DNA of 64,000 nucleotides from Cheiracanthium punctorium. Lineage: Eukaryota > Arthropoda > Arachnida > Araneae > Cheiracanthiidae. Below, one piece after another: positions 1 to 11,701 of the stretch. The translations under genes and the position numbers were made by a program. The stretch covers positions 744,001-808,000 of the forward strand of contig JAWZYV010006201.1 of the NCBI GenBank assembly GCA_038373885.1. The letters are read 5' to 3'. Below the pieces are notes generated by a model. That model made no database searches. It was not told the origin of the DNA and worked only from the letters and a program-made list of their open reading frames with translations. How positions within the stretch are numbered: the stretch's first letter is position 1; every line of letters starts with the position of its first letter.

Positions 1-1077
1 ATAAATAGACGGAATTTCTGCACGGCATAAATCTTATGATCACTAATCTAAAAATTGATAATGGGGGGGGGGATATATTTCAATATCCACCTACCCCCTG
101 GATACGCCCTCCGCATTACCTGTCAAACTAATAAAATCGTTATGAAAAGATATCTAATACGAAGTTAAATAATTAGGTTTGCAATTGAAGATATGTGAAG
201 ATTCCCCCTGCTCCCACCCCATAAAGAAAAGTAGAAAAGCGATCCCAGTAGTTCCACTAAATAGAAAAGAATATTGCATTTCTGCAATATTATTAAATTA
301 TGTTTCATTCAGCTTAAAATTCAATGACCCAGAATATTTTATAATAGGAAATTAAACATGGAAGTATAACTATTGAATATCATTTGTAAATGCATTTAAA
401 AATACGTGTTAAAAAATACTTTTCTCTGAAATTACTGAGTTAAATATGTTGCAATATTCGGGCACAACTTTTCGGCCTACTAAATTGATTCGATTACTAT
501 TAAATTTATGCTATTCGATTACTGCTAAATTTATACAGGGTGTTCTATAACTATTCAATATTCGACTTACTAAATATTCGGCAAAACAGCCGAATAGTGG
601 CAGAATATTCGTTACAATCTCTACTTAAAATTGCACTATAAAATTCCAGATTATAAAGGGTCAGAAGGCCCTAATATCCCTTGTCTAGTTTAGAATTCCA
701 AGCTTCATGCAATGCATGCATCATCGCTTCAACCGAATTAAAACGTTTCACCTTCAGTCGAAAACGCAGGAAATACCTCACAAACACAGTAATTATCCGA
801 CGAACCTTCTAATGACCGTACAGCTGCAAAATAACAAGTTCTAAGCTCCAGAAAGCTTACATCACTTCCGCTACTCGTAAAAGAAAGGCGTTTGATCCGC
901 AAAAGACGTCACTTTGAGGAATTTCTTATTAATTGTATGAAATTCGGGAATCTCAGGAGATGATAATCCACGGGACGCCATTTAACTCCCTGAGAGGTTG
1001 TACCGCGAATATGTGATTCATTAGGACAATTACTAATTCGTTTTTTTTTGCGATGCGGTGTATGACCGCAGCGATTT
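1..1077. other. AT-rich intergenic DNA, no gene seen
   Basis: No coding signal. It holds a G-run at about 63-72 and several scattered TATTCGG/CCGAATA motifs at 455-610, which look like decayed repeat. The short frames at 909-1150 are not supported. Confidence 0.5.
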
Positions 1078-1102
1078 CGGTGTCCCCTACAATTCGCCGA
1101 CA
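1078..1102. repeat. Inverted repeat, left copy (pairs with 3917-3941)
   Basis: The 25-bp sequence beginning GGTGTCCCCTACAATTCG recurs as its exact reverse complement at 3917-3941. The two could be terminal inverted repeats of an old 2.9-kb element, but no target duplication is visible outside them. A third, imperfect copy of the GTCGGCGAATTG core is at 4012-4030. Confidence 0.55.
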
Positions 1103-1103
1103 T

Positions 1104-1930
1104 TTCCAAATTTCCCTTTTAGGACTTTTTTGGGGATTATCCTCTCTCATTTATCTAGTGAGGTGAATACCGAAGGCGGGAGTATTCCGCTTCCCAGAGG
1201 TAATCTACATGGAACAGGTGAAAAGGAACAGGTTTTAGGAAAGATCACCTTACATATTGGAAAGATATAGATTACTAGCTGATGTGCTGTTTCATTCATT
1301 AAAAATTGTTTCAAAATTCTGATTATCCTCTAAAATCTTAATTTCTTTTTCCACTCATCTTGAAAATAAATATTTTTCTATTATCATTATTTATCTGTGT
1401 AAAGTCACAATAATAATATAAGCTAAGAGTTTAAAAAAATACTTTTCTTACTGAAAGTTTCAATAATGATGATATTCTTTTTTTTTTTCCAAAAGTAGTG
1501 TTTAACATACAAAAAAGCTAATAAATCTATTTAATTATCTGCTTTTAAAATTTTTAGATTATTTTGAAGTCAGACTCACTATATTGCTGAAGTAAGTATG
1601 CAAAGCATTCTTGTGCTGTCAAAATATTTTCGGTAGTATTCAAGGAAAACTGATACCTATTGTTAAATGTATCTGCTTAACGTATCACCAAAGTGTCATT
1701 CCAATCGTCTCAGTGTCTTAACGTGATAAACAGAAAAAAGAAAAACATTAATTAAATTTTTTTCTAGACATTTTTTTAAAAGGACTATTAAGTCGAGCTA
1801 CTACCTAACATTTCGTTTACAAAAATTTCGTTTGTTCAGGCTGTTTTCGAGTAATGCGCACAAATAGCTGCTCAATTTCCATAAAATCTCAAAATATAAT
1901 AAAATTTTGAAAACTATTCAACGCTATAGT
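1104..1930. other. AT-rich intergenic DNA, no gene seen
   Basis: Only AT-rich sequence with homopolymer runs. No frame longer than chance and no recognised repeat. Confidence 0.5.
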
Positions 1931-2096
1931 CAGGGGCGTAGCCAGAAATTTTTCATGGGAGGGGTTACGAGTACTGAAACTCACATATATGCATATATGT
2001 GTGTGATAAGGGAGTGAAGAATATACATTTTGCATGGCAAAAAATTCCTCATGGGGGGTTATGACCCCCGTAAACCCCCCCTTGGCTACGCCCCTG
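1931..2096. mobile_element. hAT-type MITE (166 bp)
   Basis: Terminal inverted repeats CAGGGGCGTAGCCAG and GGCTACGCCCCTG bound a 166-bp noncoding element. It is flanked on both sides by CTATAGT (7 bp, or 8 if the shared G is counted), which fits a hAT target duplication. It has no ORF. Confidence 0.8.
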
Positions 2097-2378
2097 CTAT
2101 AGTTGAATAATAGCCTCTATTTTATCCACTTTAGTCGTTATTACGCAGTGGATGGAGAAAAGAGAAACTTGCATAACTTGACCAAATTTTCAGAAAAACT
2201 AAAAATTCCACTTGGAGCATGACTTCTTATTTTTTTTTTCAATTTCGCCATTCTCATACCTGTGTAAAGAAAACAATGTATCTTTTTGTAATAATAAAAT
2301 TTCTGTGTTCGCAAAAATATTGATGTGATTATTATCTCTTATTCATAACAGAATTATGCTTTTAGAATATTAATTATA

Positions 2379-2497
2379 TGAAGTAAATAAAAAACTTTGT
2401 AAAAAACGCACATAAGATGTTATAGGTAAGAGGAGGTGAAATCCTCTTACCTATAACATCTTATGTGTGTTTTTTACAAAGTTTATTATTTACTTTA
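2379..2497. repeat. Near-perfect long hairpin (two ~56-bp arms, 7-base loop)
   Basis: The arm at 2379-2434 is the reverse complement of 2442-2497 with only one or two differences; the loop is GGTGAAA. The core GTTATAGGTAAGAGGA pairs with TCCTCTTACCTATAAC. It has no ORF. The arms are longer and more perfect than a typical animal miRNA precursor, so a young MITE or hairpin-RNA source is more likely. Confidence 0.8.
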
Positions 2498-3167
2498 TTG
2501 TTTAACACCAGTATTTTGAGTGTTTTTTCCGCTATTAATTATATGCTCACATTAGTAAAAGTGTACTCTATTCTGATAGGCAGTATATAAACTAGAATTC
2601 GCAAGGGGACTGAAGATATACTGGGCACAGTTGTAGTGACTGAGATTTCAGTTTTAGTATCTGTAAATTTTTATGCAATAGAAGATAACTTTGATGTAAT
2701 ATTAATGATGTACTAAAAATTCTGAACAAGTAAAGAAAAAAGAATAAAAGACATAAAAAAAAAACAGAATGGAAAATATATAAACCAAAAAAGATTTTAA
2801 AAAAATTGAATACACGTGAACGTAAGCGCATTGCAGTTGATTTATGATTTATAATAGTATGCTTTTCTAGATTTATGAAAGTGAATTATCAATCTTTAAA
2901 CTCTGGTTAAATGAGTTTGAGAGTTCTTAGCAGTATAGTGCTAATAATTCTCTTTTGTCTAATCGTATCACTTTTCGTTTCGGAGTTGGGTTTGAACAAA
3001 GGTACACAGGGGTTCGGAAAATTCCGGAGAAGTCATTACGCTAACTTAAATTTCGAATTACTTTAAAAGATATTGATAAATAATTTTTTTAAAAATCTGA
3101 CATTCTTTCAGATTTCATATACGCACTCGAGTGCTAATGCTTTTATAATTTTTCAATTGCTTGATCT
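2498..3167. other. Intergenic DNA, no gene seen
   Basis: AT-rich sequence with an A-rich stretch around 2730-2800. The frame at 2592-2831 on the minus strand is low-complexity and not supported. Confidence 0.45.
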
Positions 3168-3175
3168 GTTGCTAT

Positions 3176-3604
3176 CAGTGGCGCACCCAGGATTTTAGTT
3201 TAGGGGGGGCTGGGCTACAAATACTGCTGTACTCGGTTACAGTGACCTCAATTACAGCTATAACTCTCTTATAACGTCAAAATATTCTGTGCCAGTCGAC
3301 TTGCCCATAGAATGCAACCCACGAGCAATATAACTCATTTTAGAATCAAATAATTATATGATCTTTTCAGTGATGTTGTAACCAAGTTTAAGCGTGCTTC
3401 ATGCTCTAACTAAGTTTTTATTTAAAAACTAACATCTTTTTTTGGTAAAAAGTATTTTAGAAATAATTTGAAGACAATTTTTAAAAAGAAAACATTTAAC
3501 TCATTAGTGACAATTTTCAATTTTCAATACTTTTCACTTCTAATTTCCCACCTTTAGGGGGGGCTTCAGCCCCATAGCCCCCCCCCCCCGTGGGTGCGCC
3601 TATG
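3176..3604. mobile_element. hAT-type MITE (429 bp)
   Basis: The 5' end is CAGTGGCGCACCCAGG and the 3' end GGGTGCGCCTATG. Exact 8-bp duplications GTTGCTAT lie at 3168-3175 and 3605-3612. The interior is noncoding and has G/C homopolymer runs near both ends. A relative with the same terminus is at 16265-16577. Confidence 0.88.
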
Positions 3605-3612
3605 GTTGCTAT

Positions 3613-4160
3613 CCTGATATTAGATTTCGTATTTGTCACCTAGACGATTTTTCTTCTTATGGCGACTTATACGTAAAATCTATAGCGTAGTTAATGCCAA
3701 GTTAGAGATATGATTAAAAAACAGAATTAAATTGCGAAGACAAGGAGAAAAATTAACAGCACTCTAGTGCAATAATTCATAATGAAACACAAGATCCTGC
3801 AGTTTTTAATAAATTCCGATAAAATCTCTCTACTTTGACATCCCCTAAGTTGGATCAACATGCGAGCTTTCATATTTTTTACTGTCTTAATATTGTTTTA
3901 TTATTTTTCAACACCATGTCGGCGAATTGTAGGGGACACCTTTTCTTGTGGGACAAGAATATTTTTTCCTTTTATGGGGAATTGGGGAAAAAGTCGGGAT
4001 TGGGGAAAAAGTCGGCGAATTGTGGGGTGAACCGCGATTTTGGCAGTATGATGAACTGGGCGGATTATCTGCCGAAGTGGTATAGTCGCCAGGCACTGAT
4101 TTCCGGGGCAAGCGCCCGGGCCCCAAACTGAAAGGGGGCTCCCAAATCACCCTTTAAGTG
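3613..4160. repeat. Mixed repeat fragments (GTCGGCGAATTG units, MITE end)
   Basis: Contains the right copy of the 25-bp inverted repeat (3917-3941), short repeats of GGGGAAAAAGTCGG at 3985-4015, and a fragment with TGATTTCCGGGGCAAGCGCC at ~4097-4116 that matches the MITE at 7680-7849. The 98-residue frame here is chance. Confidence 0.5.
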
Positions 4161-4872
4161 GGTGCGTTCGTAAACGACAAACTCGTTGCACGAGGTTTCG
4201 TAAGGAAACTGGAATGCGTGTCTTTAGTGCTGTAAGTGGTTATCAGTTTCTTTCGACTTTACGAACACCTTCAGTTTATTTAGTTTCGTCGCCTAGGAGA
4301 CGTCTTTCTTTACAATTCGCGAATGCGTTAATTTTGCTGAGGAGAGTTTTTAGTACATACTCAATATAAAATCAACAGGATTTTTAAAAGAAAGTGTGGC
4401 CATAATTGAAGTGCACAGATCAAAATTTAGATATTTGAACTTAAACTTCATTTTTTCAAAAGTATGTAGCAAGAGAAGTTCAAATTTCGTTAATAACAGT
4501 TTAAATCAACTTCAATCTCAACACTAAAAGATGCATTTTTGAATTTACTAAAATGAAAAATCCAAGAAAATGATTACCTTTGAAAAATTATGTACCTTCG
4601 TAGCAGTTTCTGACGTATGCCTGAATTTCCTCCTCCAAAAAATAATATTTGCAGCTTCAGCAAACGTAAAATACTTTTCATAAAAACATACTTTTCCATA
4701 ACAACGGACGCCATTTCTAAACAAAAACAAGGTGCAGCAAGTAATCTTCTCAACAAACTCAATGAACCTTATCCGTGCTCCGTTTACTTCGTTTGAAACT
4801 AATCGCACTCAGTTTTGTATACGAACGCTCTAGTTTTTAAACTGAATGTACTCAGTTTCCTTTACGAACACC
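4161..4872. mobile_element. Foldback/TIR element, copy 1 of the TTCGTAAA family
   Basis: It starts GGTGCGTTCGTAAACG and ends TTTACGAACACC, which are inverted relatives. The interior is about 700 bp and closely matches 58145-58850, including CAAACTCGTTGCACGAG and CAGTTTCCTTTACGAA. Short TTCGTA motifs recur near both ends. The minus-strand frame at 4548-4808 has a counterpart in the other copy, but this is only shared repeat sequence. Superfamily not determined. Confidence 0.7.
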
Positions 4873-6617
4873 TTTGGACATTTTTCTTTCATCCTCAAAA
4901 CGATTCTTTAAGATTTTTTTTGTAGTTCTGAATGGACTTACATATGCGTCGATGCTTTAACTTTGAATTAATGATGCTAACCCTTTATAAGGCCGTGGTA
5001 AGAATACTTACCACCTACGGTCTATTAAATACAGAAATCAATCATCATAAGTGAATTTTCTGATTTTTGTTCATGTATATCTTTCCCATGCATCTAGATT
5101 CTAAATTATATTTGACTTATGAACTTTTCTTTCATTCGTAATTTTAAAGAAAGCTCGAATAATGACTCGAAAATCGAGCATAAGAATAATCCCTTTTAAT
5201 TATATAATTTATTTTTGCTTTTAATTCCGCGTACAAGCAGCAGGTAGTTTTCCGACTTGATTTTGTGAATAACTTAATGTATTCTTCTGAAATTTTTTTA
5301 TGTTTGTTCAATACTTGTTCCTCCAAAGTTACAGTGAAGCAAAATGTAACCCGTAAACAAAGTTCTTTTATTTTGTGGGGAGGGGAGGGACGGTGAGGGA
5401 AACCCTCGAAAACATTGCCACTCCTATTCTATATCCGCCTCTGACGCTGGTTGCAGCAGAACATAACTACTGAGTCCAACAAAAACAGAAAATGTTAGTA
5501 GGTGAAAAAATTCACTAGACAATACCTAAATTTGTTAATAAGATCTTATTCTTCAAACATGTACGTTTTAGTCAAAAACTTTTTTGTACATTAGAATCTT
5601 TTTTTTAATAAAATCCGATATCTTTTATCACAAAGCACTAAAGCCTCAAGTAAATACTTTACTGATTTCCCTGCAATTTATTTAACGTTAATTATTTTCT
5701 TTGCATCGAGGTCCATAAAACACACTAATGAACCACGAACAAATTTTTCCTTTCAGCAAATTTTTTTAACCTCTAAACTCTACTTTTCTTACATTAGTGA
5801 CCCCCTTTTTATTTCTGCTCGATTCTATTCCATGATCCATTTTATTCGATTTTCAGGCGTAAAAATCTGCCTTTTTTTGCAATGAACTTCGCTTAATTTC
5901 ACTTTTTTTTCAGACAAAAATGTATCAAAGAACTAAATAAATATCGCACCGCACCAGTTCGATATTTATAGATATGCCCGAGAAACAGTATTTTTCAGTT
6001 TCAAACTCGGTCTTGCAAGCCGTTGAACACGAAAACCAGTGTGGAAGAACAAAAATATGAAAAAAGATGCAAATTTAGCGGCGAAAAAGAAGACAAATAA
6101 AGGGGAAAAAATGAACAATGACAAGGTTTTCTTTACAAATACGAGAGGTTTTTGACTCGCCGGTTAAATTCTGAAATACGGCCGGCCCGTTTGTTATTCT
6201 GCCTGGGAAAATGACTTCAAACGCGTAATTTACGGTCATTTTGAGACTGGGAAAGTGAGTGGTATTTGTCTGTTTTAACACCTTCTTTTTTGTTTATTTA
6301 CTTTTTCAGTAGTCCAGAATTCTTTTTTCATGTTTCCGTTTTTGTTTTTATATCTTGTGCTATCCTCACGGTTTTGTCTGCGTTAATGTTTATTTTTTTT
6401 ACGTGAGTGCTATGAGGCTTTTGTTTTCAAATTTAGGTTCAAAACAAAAATATTTTTTTACGCAACCCACAAGTCGGAGGGTATGTGTCGACATTCACTG
6501 GGGCTTCCAGCCCAAGTTATGATCGAAGAAATGGATTGTTTATGCGTTTGTTTATTTTACAAGAAAATATTCAAATGCATTGTAATTTGTAGTTTATACT
6601 CGTCCTCGGTTCTATAG
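4873..6617. other. Intergenic DNA, no gene seen
   Basis: AT-rich and noncoding. A purine-rich GGGGAGGGGAGGGA patch lies at ~5378-5400. The small minus-strand frames at 5144-5326 and 6075-6281 have no recognisable domain. Confidence 0.5.
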
Positions 6618-7328
6618 CAGGGATGGGCAAACTTCGGCCCGCGGGCCAAATCCGGCCCACCGGAAGGTTTTATCCGGCCCGCGGATTAGAATTTTAATTT
6701 GCCGGTGAGACGGAAATTAAAAGAAAAGATATATTTATATATTATATATCCATATATTAAGAATGATGAAGATGGCTTGAAAAAACTGCATTTTGAGTTC
6801 GAACGCAGATTTCAAGATTCCAGTGCCATTCAAGCAGAATTGGATATTTTTACCATGCCTTTCAACGTAAATTGTGAAGCAGTGAGGTCCGATTTGCAGC
6901 TTGAATTAATTGAGTTGCAATCTAACAGTCATCTCAAGCAGTTGTTTCTAAATATGCCAAAGCTAGACTTTTACAAATCATTGTCGAACGTAAGTTTCCC
7001 GCTCAGAAAATCAGTGCTATGTTTGCTTCATCTTATATATGTGAACAAGTGTTTTCAACTATGAACCTTAGAAAGAATTCAGATGAGCATTTAGCCTCGT
7101 TCCTTAGAATCAGTACATCTCACTTCGAACCTCAATATAAGGAAATTTTGTGAACCATGGCATCGAAAAGAAATCGCAGAAAATGAAATCGCAATTTCAT
7201 TCATCTCATTAACAAATTTAAATTTTAATACTTGTATATTGTTTTTAAAATTTTAGAAAAAATTATTTTGGCCCGCCATTTTTTTTTTCGATTTTTGGCC
7301 CGCGACCGAAAAAGCTTGCCCATCCCTG
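6618..7328 (+). mobile_element. Internally deleted hAT transposon (711 bp)
   Basis: The termini CAGGGATGGGCAAACTTCGG and CTTGCCCATCCCTG are inverted repeats, and both ends are rich in GGCCCGC. Flanks TTCTATAG and TCCTATAC agree at 6 of 8 positions, so the hAT target duplication is decayed. Only the C-terminal part of the transposase remains (next entry). Confidence 0.82.
6699..7153 (+). pseudogene. hAT transposase C-terminal remnant (hATC dimerisation region), frameshifted
   Basis: The first frame (to ~7000) reads FNVNCEAVRSDLQLELIELQ and LKQLFLNMPKLDFYKSL. These match the stretch before the hAT C-terminal dimerisation domain in SCAND3/ZBED/FAM200-like proteins. From ~7003 the homology continues one frame over as ISAMFASSYICEQVFSTMN and DEHLASFLRIS, ending at TGA 7151-7153. 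The switch of frame near KFPLRK shows a small indel. Roughly the first two-thirds of the transposase is missing, so it cannot be functional. Confidence 0.8.
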
Positions 7329-7679
7329 TCCTATACAATAATATTTTAACACGTTCACTGCCGGACCATAAAGTACTCGAGTACACAAAACCACTTCACA
7401 TATAATATATAGTTTATAATAATAAATGATTTATGCCGTTAATAATAAGAATTTCACGTATTTCTTTCAAACTGCTTGCTTTTCGGAAAATTAATTTGTT
7501 ATTCACAAAACTGAAATGGGATATTTAGCTGACACTTCTAAGTATCACGCGCTATCGTGTGATTGCCAGCAAATGTTTTAGAGTTTCTAAAAACCACTTT
7601 GTTTACTTACAGAATGTCGGCCTAATAATAAGTGCACATAGGCGGAAAAATATAAATGCACGCAGGCAGGCAAAATAGT

Positions 7680-7849
7680 CAGGGCCTGATTTCCGGGAGG
7701 ACATTCGGGGCAAGCGCCCAGACCCCCCACAAAAAAAGGGGGCCCCAAATTGTTCTTTAAGTTTAAAAATTTTGAAAAAAAGTTTTCAAAAGAGGGGGCA
7801 CCGAATAAAGCTTTTGTCCAGGGCCTCCAACTCGGCAAATCTGCCCCTG
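7680..7849. mobile_element. hAT-type MITE (170 bp)
   Basis: Ends CAGGGCCTGATTT and AAATCTGCCCCTG, with flanks AAAATAGT (7672-7679) and CAAATAGT (7850-7857) agreeing at 7 of 8 positions. Interior G-rich and noncoding. A fragment of the same family is at ~4095-4140. The 143-residue frame across it is a repeat artefact. Confidence 0.78.
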
Positions 7850-7857
7850 CAAATAGT

Positions 7858-8497
7858 AATTGTGCAAAATTCAGCTTATAGGCTAAAACTTCATCATTAA
7901 AAAATAAAAATAAATAAATCTGTGACGTATTAGTTACACATGGATCCAAATAAATGAGATTCAAATGCAAAGTAATTTTAATTGGCAACAAAACAGACAG
8001 AGGGCTGGGTGTTGCCAAATTACTTACAAATTGTAGTATAATGTTTTCTGGCTGTTTCCATATTCACGGCTAAATTCATTTTTAAAAATATTCAAAAGCC
8101 AGACTGAAATTTACGTAAGTGATATCACATTCCTGAATTCCTCCAGATGTTTTGATGCCTCACGTATCTACAGGTTGTCTGTTGACCTTGGATTTTGTGA
8201 CTCAGTTAAAAACGATCATGCATTTTGCATTAACAATTCGGAGTTTTGTAGATTTTTTTATTCTTCTTCTTTAAAGAAGTAGCGCACACTCTTGATAATC
8301 CGGTGGTTGGTTAGTCCGGCACGTTCGATAATCCGGCGCTATTGGGGAAACGCATGCTATAGGGAATAATACGGGTGTAAACAAGCATACCTGCTCTTGT
8401 GTTTCAACCCCTCTTTCGTCATCGTTTTTTATTTTACCTAATGTATTTTGTAGTGTATTCATCTAGTCTACAACAATGTCGACTAAACAAAAGCACT
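7858..8497. other. Intergenic DNA, no gene seen
   Basis: No coding signal or recognised repeat apart from a CCGGTGGTTGGTTAGTCCGG patch at ~8300. Confidence 0.45.
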
Positions 8498-8501
8498 TTA
8501 A

Positions 8502-8724
8502 CCCTTTAACGCGCAGTGTTCCCGCTCTGGGAACACCAAACTCTGACATTTTGACTGTTGTCAGTCACGAAAGCACAGCCAGCTGTCGTCAAAAAAGGGG
8601 TCTCTAAATCTGTGGCACGCGATGAACGTTTCGATTGTCCGCCATCTTTCGATTGTCCGCCATCAGCGTGGTAGTTAAGTCGAATGATGGCAACGGCTAC
8701 CCTTTTTTCAGCATTGGGAAAGGG
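8502..8724. mobile_element. piggyBac-like MITE, copy 1 (223 bp, deleted)
   Basis: Flanked by TTAA on both sides (8498-8501, 8725-8728). It starts CCCTTTAACGCGCAGTG and ends CATTGGGAAAGGG. It lacks one of the two long inverted arms. A local duplication of CGATTGTCCGCCATC is present. Noncoding. Confidence 0.85.
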
Positions 8725-8728
8725 TTAA

Positions 8729-9408
8729 CCTTCCTCTGTGTAACTTCCTTTTATGATTGCTATCGACTGGGTAATTTATTTACAGGGTCACCCAAACGAC
8801 TTAAGCTTACAATACATTAAGGTCTGTGGACTTCTTCAATGCATTAGACGTCTATCGTCAATCACTGTATAGGTGGATGAATTTTGGCGAAAAATTGTGA
8901 AATTTCGGACAAAAATAAGATTTCAAAACTTCAGCTTGGTGATATCCACAGGGGTAGTTATAGCTGTCCCGTGTGAGATCCCTTTTTGCTATCAAATTTG
9001 GTTTACTAGTAAATTTTACTGTGAATATTTTCTAAAAAACATCAGTTACATTACAATTTTTTAGTCTTCTTTACGGTAAATTTATTTTGTTACTCATTAA
9101 ATGATAAAGTTTACAAAATGAATATAAAGCTTTTAGATATACAGTTTTCAAAATTAAAAAAAAGTTTTTTTGAATATAAAGCTTAAATAATGAAATTTAA
9201 AGATATTTTTATCATATAATATTTAGAGGCACTAATAGAAAAAAATGGCTATTCCGCCGAATTTATCATTTCTTGCTTAGACTAAGATGGCGGGGGATGT
9301 CCTGATCCCTAAACACACCCCTTATATACGTCCGTGGTGATATCACATTTGGTATGAAATTGCCAAACCGTTTTGTTAAGCGACCCCCTCCTCAAACGAC
9401 CAATTTTT
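8729..9408. other. Intergenic DNA between two MITEs, no gene seen
   Basis: AT-rich. The frames at 8873-9064 and 8635-8820 have no domain and the second begins inside the MITE. Confidence 0.45.
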
Positions 9409-9412
9409 TTAA

Positions 9413-9605
9413 CCCTTTGAGGCGCAACCCTTTCCCAATGCTGAAAAAAGGGCAGCCGTTGCCATCGCTCGAATTAACTACCAGCAAGATGGCGGACGAT
9501 CGAAACGTTCATCGCGTGCCACAGATCTAGAGACCCTTTTTGACGCAGCTGGCTGTGCGCTTACAGCGTGGTGTTCCCAGAGCGGGAACACTGCGCGTTA
9601 AAGGG
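9413..9605. mobile_element. piggyBac-like MITE, copy 2 (193 bp, deleted)
   Basis: TTAA lies at 9409-9412 and 9606-9609. It is in the opposite orientation to copy 1: it begins CCCTTTGAGGCGCAACCC and ends GCGCGTTAAAGGG. It keeps one arm (CCATCGCTCG ... CAAGATGGCGGACGATCG) and the GGTGTTCCCAGAGCGGGAAC terminus. Confidence 0.85.
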
Positions 9606-9609
9606 TTAA

Positions 9610-10504
9610 AGCACCGATTTTTACCCTATGTACTTAATGTTAAAAAGTCCTCTAGAAGAGACCAGACAACCCTCTATAAGCGACCGGTCCCGGCTCCCTG
9701 TTCGAACATTTCCTTGCATTTTTCTGGAAGTAAAGAAAAGAAAATATTTATATTTCAAACCAGTTGGAAGGATTGAAGAATATCAGGATAACTGGTCTTT
9801 TGTCAGATGTTAAAAATTTAAAAAGAGAGAGTACTCTCGAGGATGGAAAAAAGAATGAAAAAATCCGAATTTTCGAAATATTTTATTAAAATTTAAATTC
9901 AATAACTATGCTTGAATAATTAATTGTGTATTAGTATGCAATTTCACTGATAGCAAAACAAACAATATTTTTCGCGGTTTTTTTTCTATCAAATATTTAT
10001 ATACTTCTTTGAGTAACCACCTCTCTCAACAGCCGATTTTTGGTGGAACAAGTTATCGTATCTCAATTACTAATTTAATGTTTGAAAAAAGTGCATTTAT
10101 GTAATTTAATATACGTATAAGGAAGTCATGTGAGTGTCCACATTAGATTTTTTAAATGTAATCCTTTAAATTAACTCGAAAACGTGCCAAGGCTATTACA
10201 GTGAATCAAATGACAAATGTAACAGTTTTGATTTGGCACATAGTGCTACTAAGCAATAGTATTTAAGGACATGGAACAAGGATACAGTGACGAAGGGTTG
10301 TAGCAAACCAGAAAGATTATTACTTTTGTGTGTATAATTAAGTAAACGAAAGAACTTCCGCTCTGAAAGCGTGAAATCGTTATCTGAGCAGGAAGCCATG
10401 TAACTTTCGTATGTTACAAAGTAAACTGCAACAGAGACGACAAACCACTTGATTGTTTAATCGTTTGAAGTGTAAAGAATTTTATATTCGATATAGAAGA
10501 ACAA
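9610..10504. other. Intergenic DNA, no gene seen
   Basis: No recognised domain or repeat. Frames at 9540-9813 overlap the MITE end and 10196-10399 is unsupported. Confidence 0.45.
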
Positions 10505-10958
10505 CTGTAAGTACTGGCCAAGACTGCAAAAGTGCAGTTGCTGCCATCGTTCGATTTAACTACCAGCAACATCGTGGCTAATCGACAATGTTACAAGCAG
10601 GGACGTTGCTTGAAAAAAAATTTTAAGGGAGCCCGAAAGGTGGCAAAGATAGAATTTCTCACAAAAAAGCTTGATTATTGACATCCAATTGACAAAAACC
10701 CAGAATTTTGGAAAGGTGGCCAGGTGTGTTGTACAAGATTGGCGATTGGATCGACTGCCATGTCCCTGGTAGTGAAATCGAGCAATGGCAACAGTTGCGC
10801 ATTTTCAGCTTCTATATCGATGCATTTTTATCACCTTCTCTAATTTTCAGCAGATGTCAGTACTGATAAAACTAATTCTGACATCAGTTTTAAAAATAAT
10901 TTACAATTTTCACTCGAAATGATGTGTTGCAAAGTAAAGGCTTCCCGTGGAACTACGT
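10505..10958. mobile_element. Degenerate relative of the piggyBac-like MITE
   Basis: Weakly resembles the family: ACTACCAGCAACATCGTGG at ~10560, a GAGCAATGGCAACAGTTG stretch at ~10782, and CAGCAGATGTCAGTACTG at ~10849, in the order seen in the full copies. No intact TTAA-flanked ends found, so it looks old. Confidence 0.45.
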
Positions 10959-11701
10959 CACTCTTAAGGGGTCTGGTACCTTTGAGCAATGTAAATATCG
11001 ACGAAAAAAGGACTTTATTTGTACTAGCTCCAAAAGTAATAATTTTTAGAACTTGCTATTTTCACCAGTTATTTGGAAAGCTTTTATTAGCCTTTTACAG
11101 CTCGTGGAATAGTTCTACATACTAAATTAAATTTTTTAGAACTTAAAGTATTCGACATCATTTTTTTGCCTCTTTATAGTCTTGCGCACAGCAATTCATA
11201 AAATATATGTATCACATTAACAAAAAAAAATTGTTATATACATGGTAAAAAGCTTATTATTAAAATGACGAAAAAAAATTTTGCTGAGACACTTCTTTTC
11301 TTAAAAAAATAATAATTTCAATTTTTATAATTAACATAAGCTTAATTATGCAAATAAATGTAAAAATTATAACGTTACATATATCCCAACAAAATTAATT
11401 ATCGTCATTTTAATTGAGGGATATTTTTCTATATGTATTGAAATTTTTAAGTTACTGTACGATACAAATGTTTTATGAAATGCTGCGAGCAAGACTATAA
11501 AGAGGCAAAAAATGAGGTTGAATACTTTTAGTTATAAAAAGTTTAATTTAATATGTAGAACTCTTCCAAGAGCTGTAAAAGACTTTTAAAAGCTTCCTAA
11601 ATAAATATGGTAAAAATTACAATTGTTACTTCTAGCAAATGAAGTTATGGTGAACTTTCGTGGAGATTTTCATCTTTCAAAGGTACCTGACACCTTAAGT
11701 G
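10959..11701. repeat. Long foldback element (743 bp, ~240-bp inverted arms)
   Basis: The left end CACTCTTAAGGGGTCTGG pairs with the right end ending ACACCTTAAGTG. The arms ~10959-11215 and ~11460-11701 can be followed through GGTACCTTTGA, CTATTTTCACC and TGCCTCTTTATAGTCTTGC. By eye they are roughly 80% alike. The middle is AT-rich. No ORF. Confidence 0.72.
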
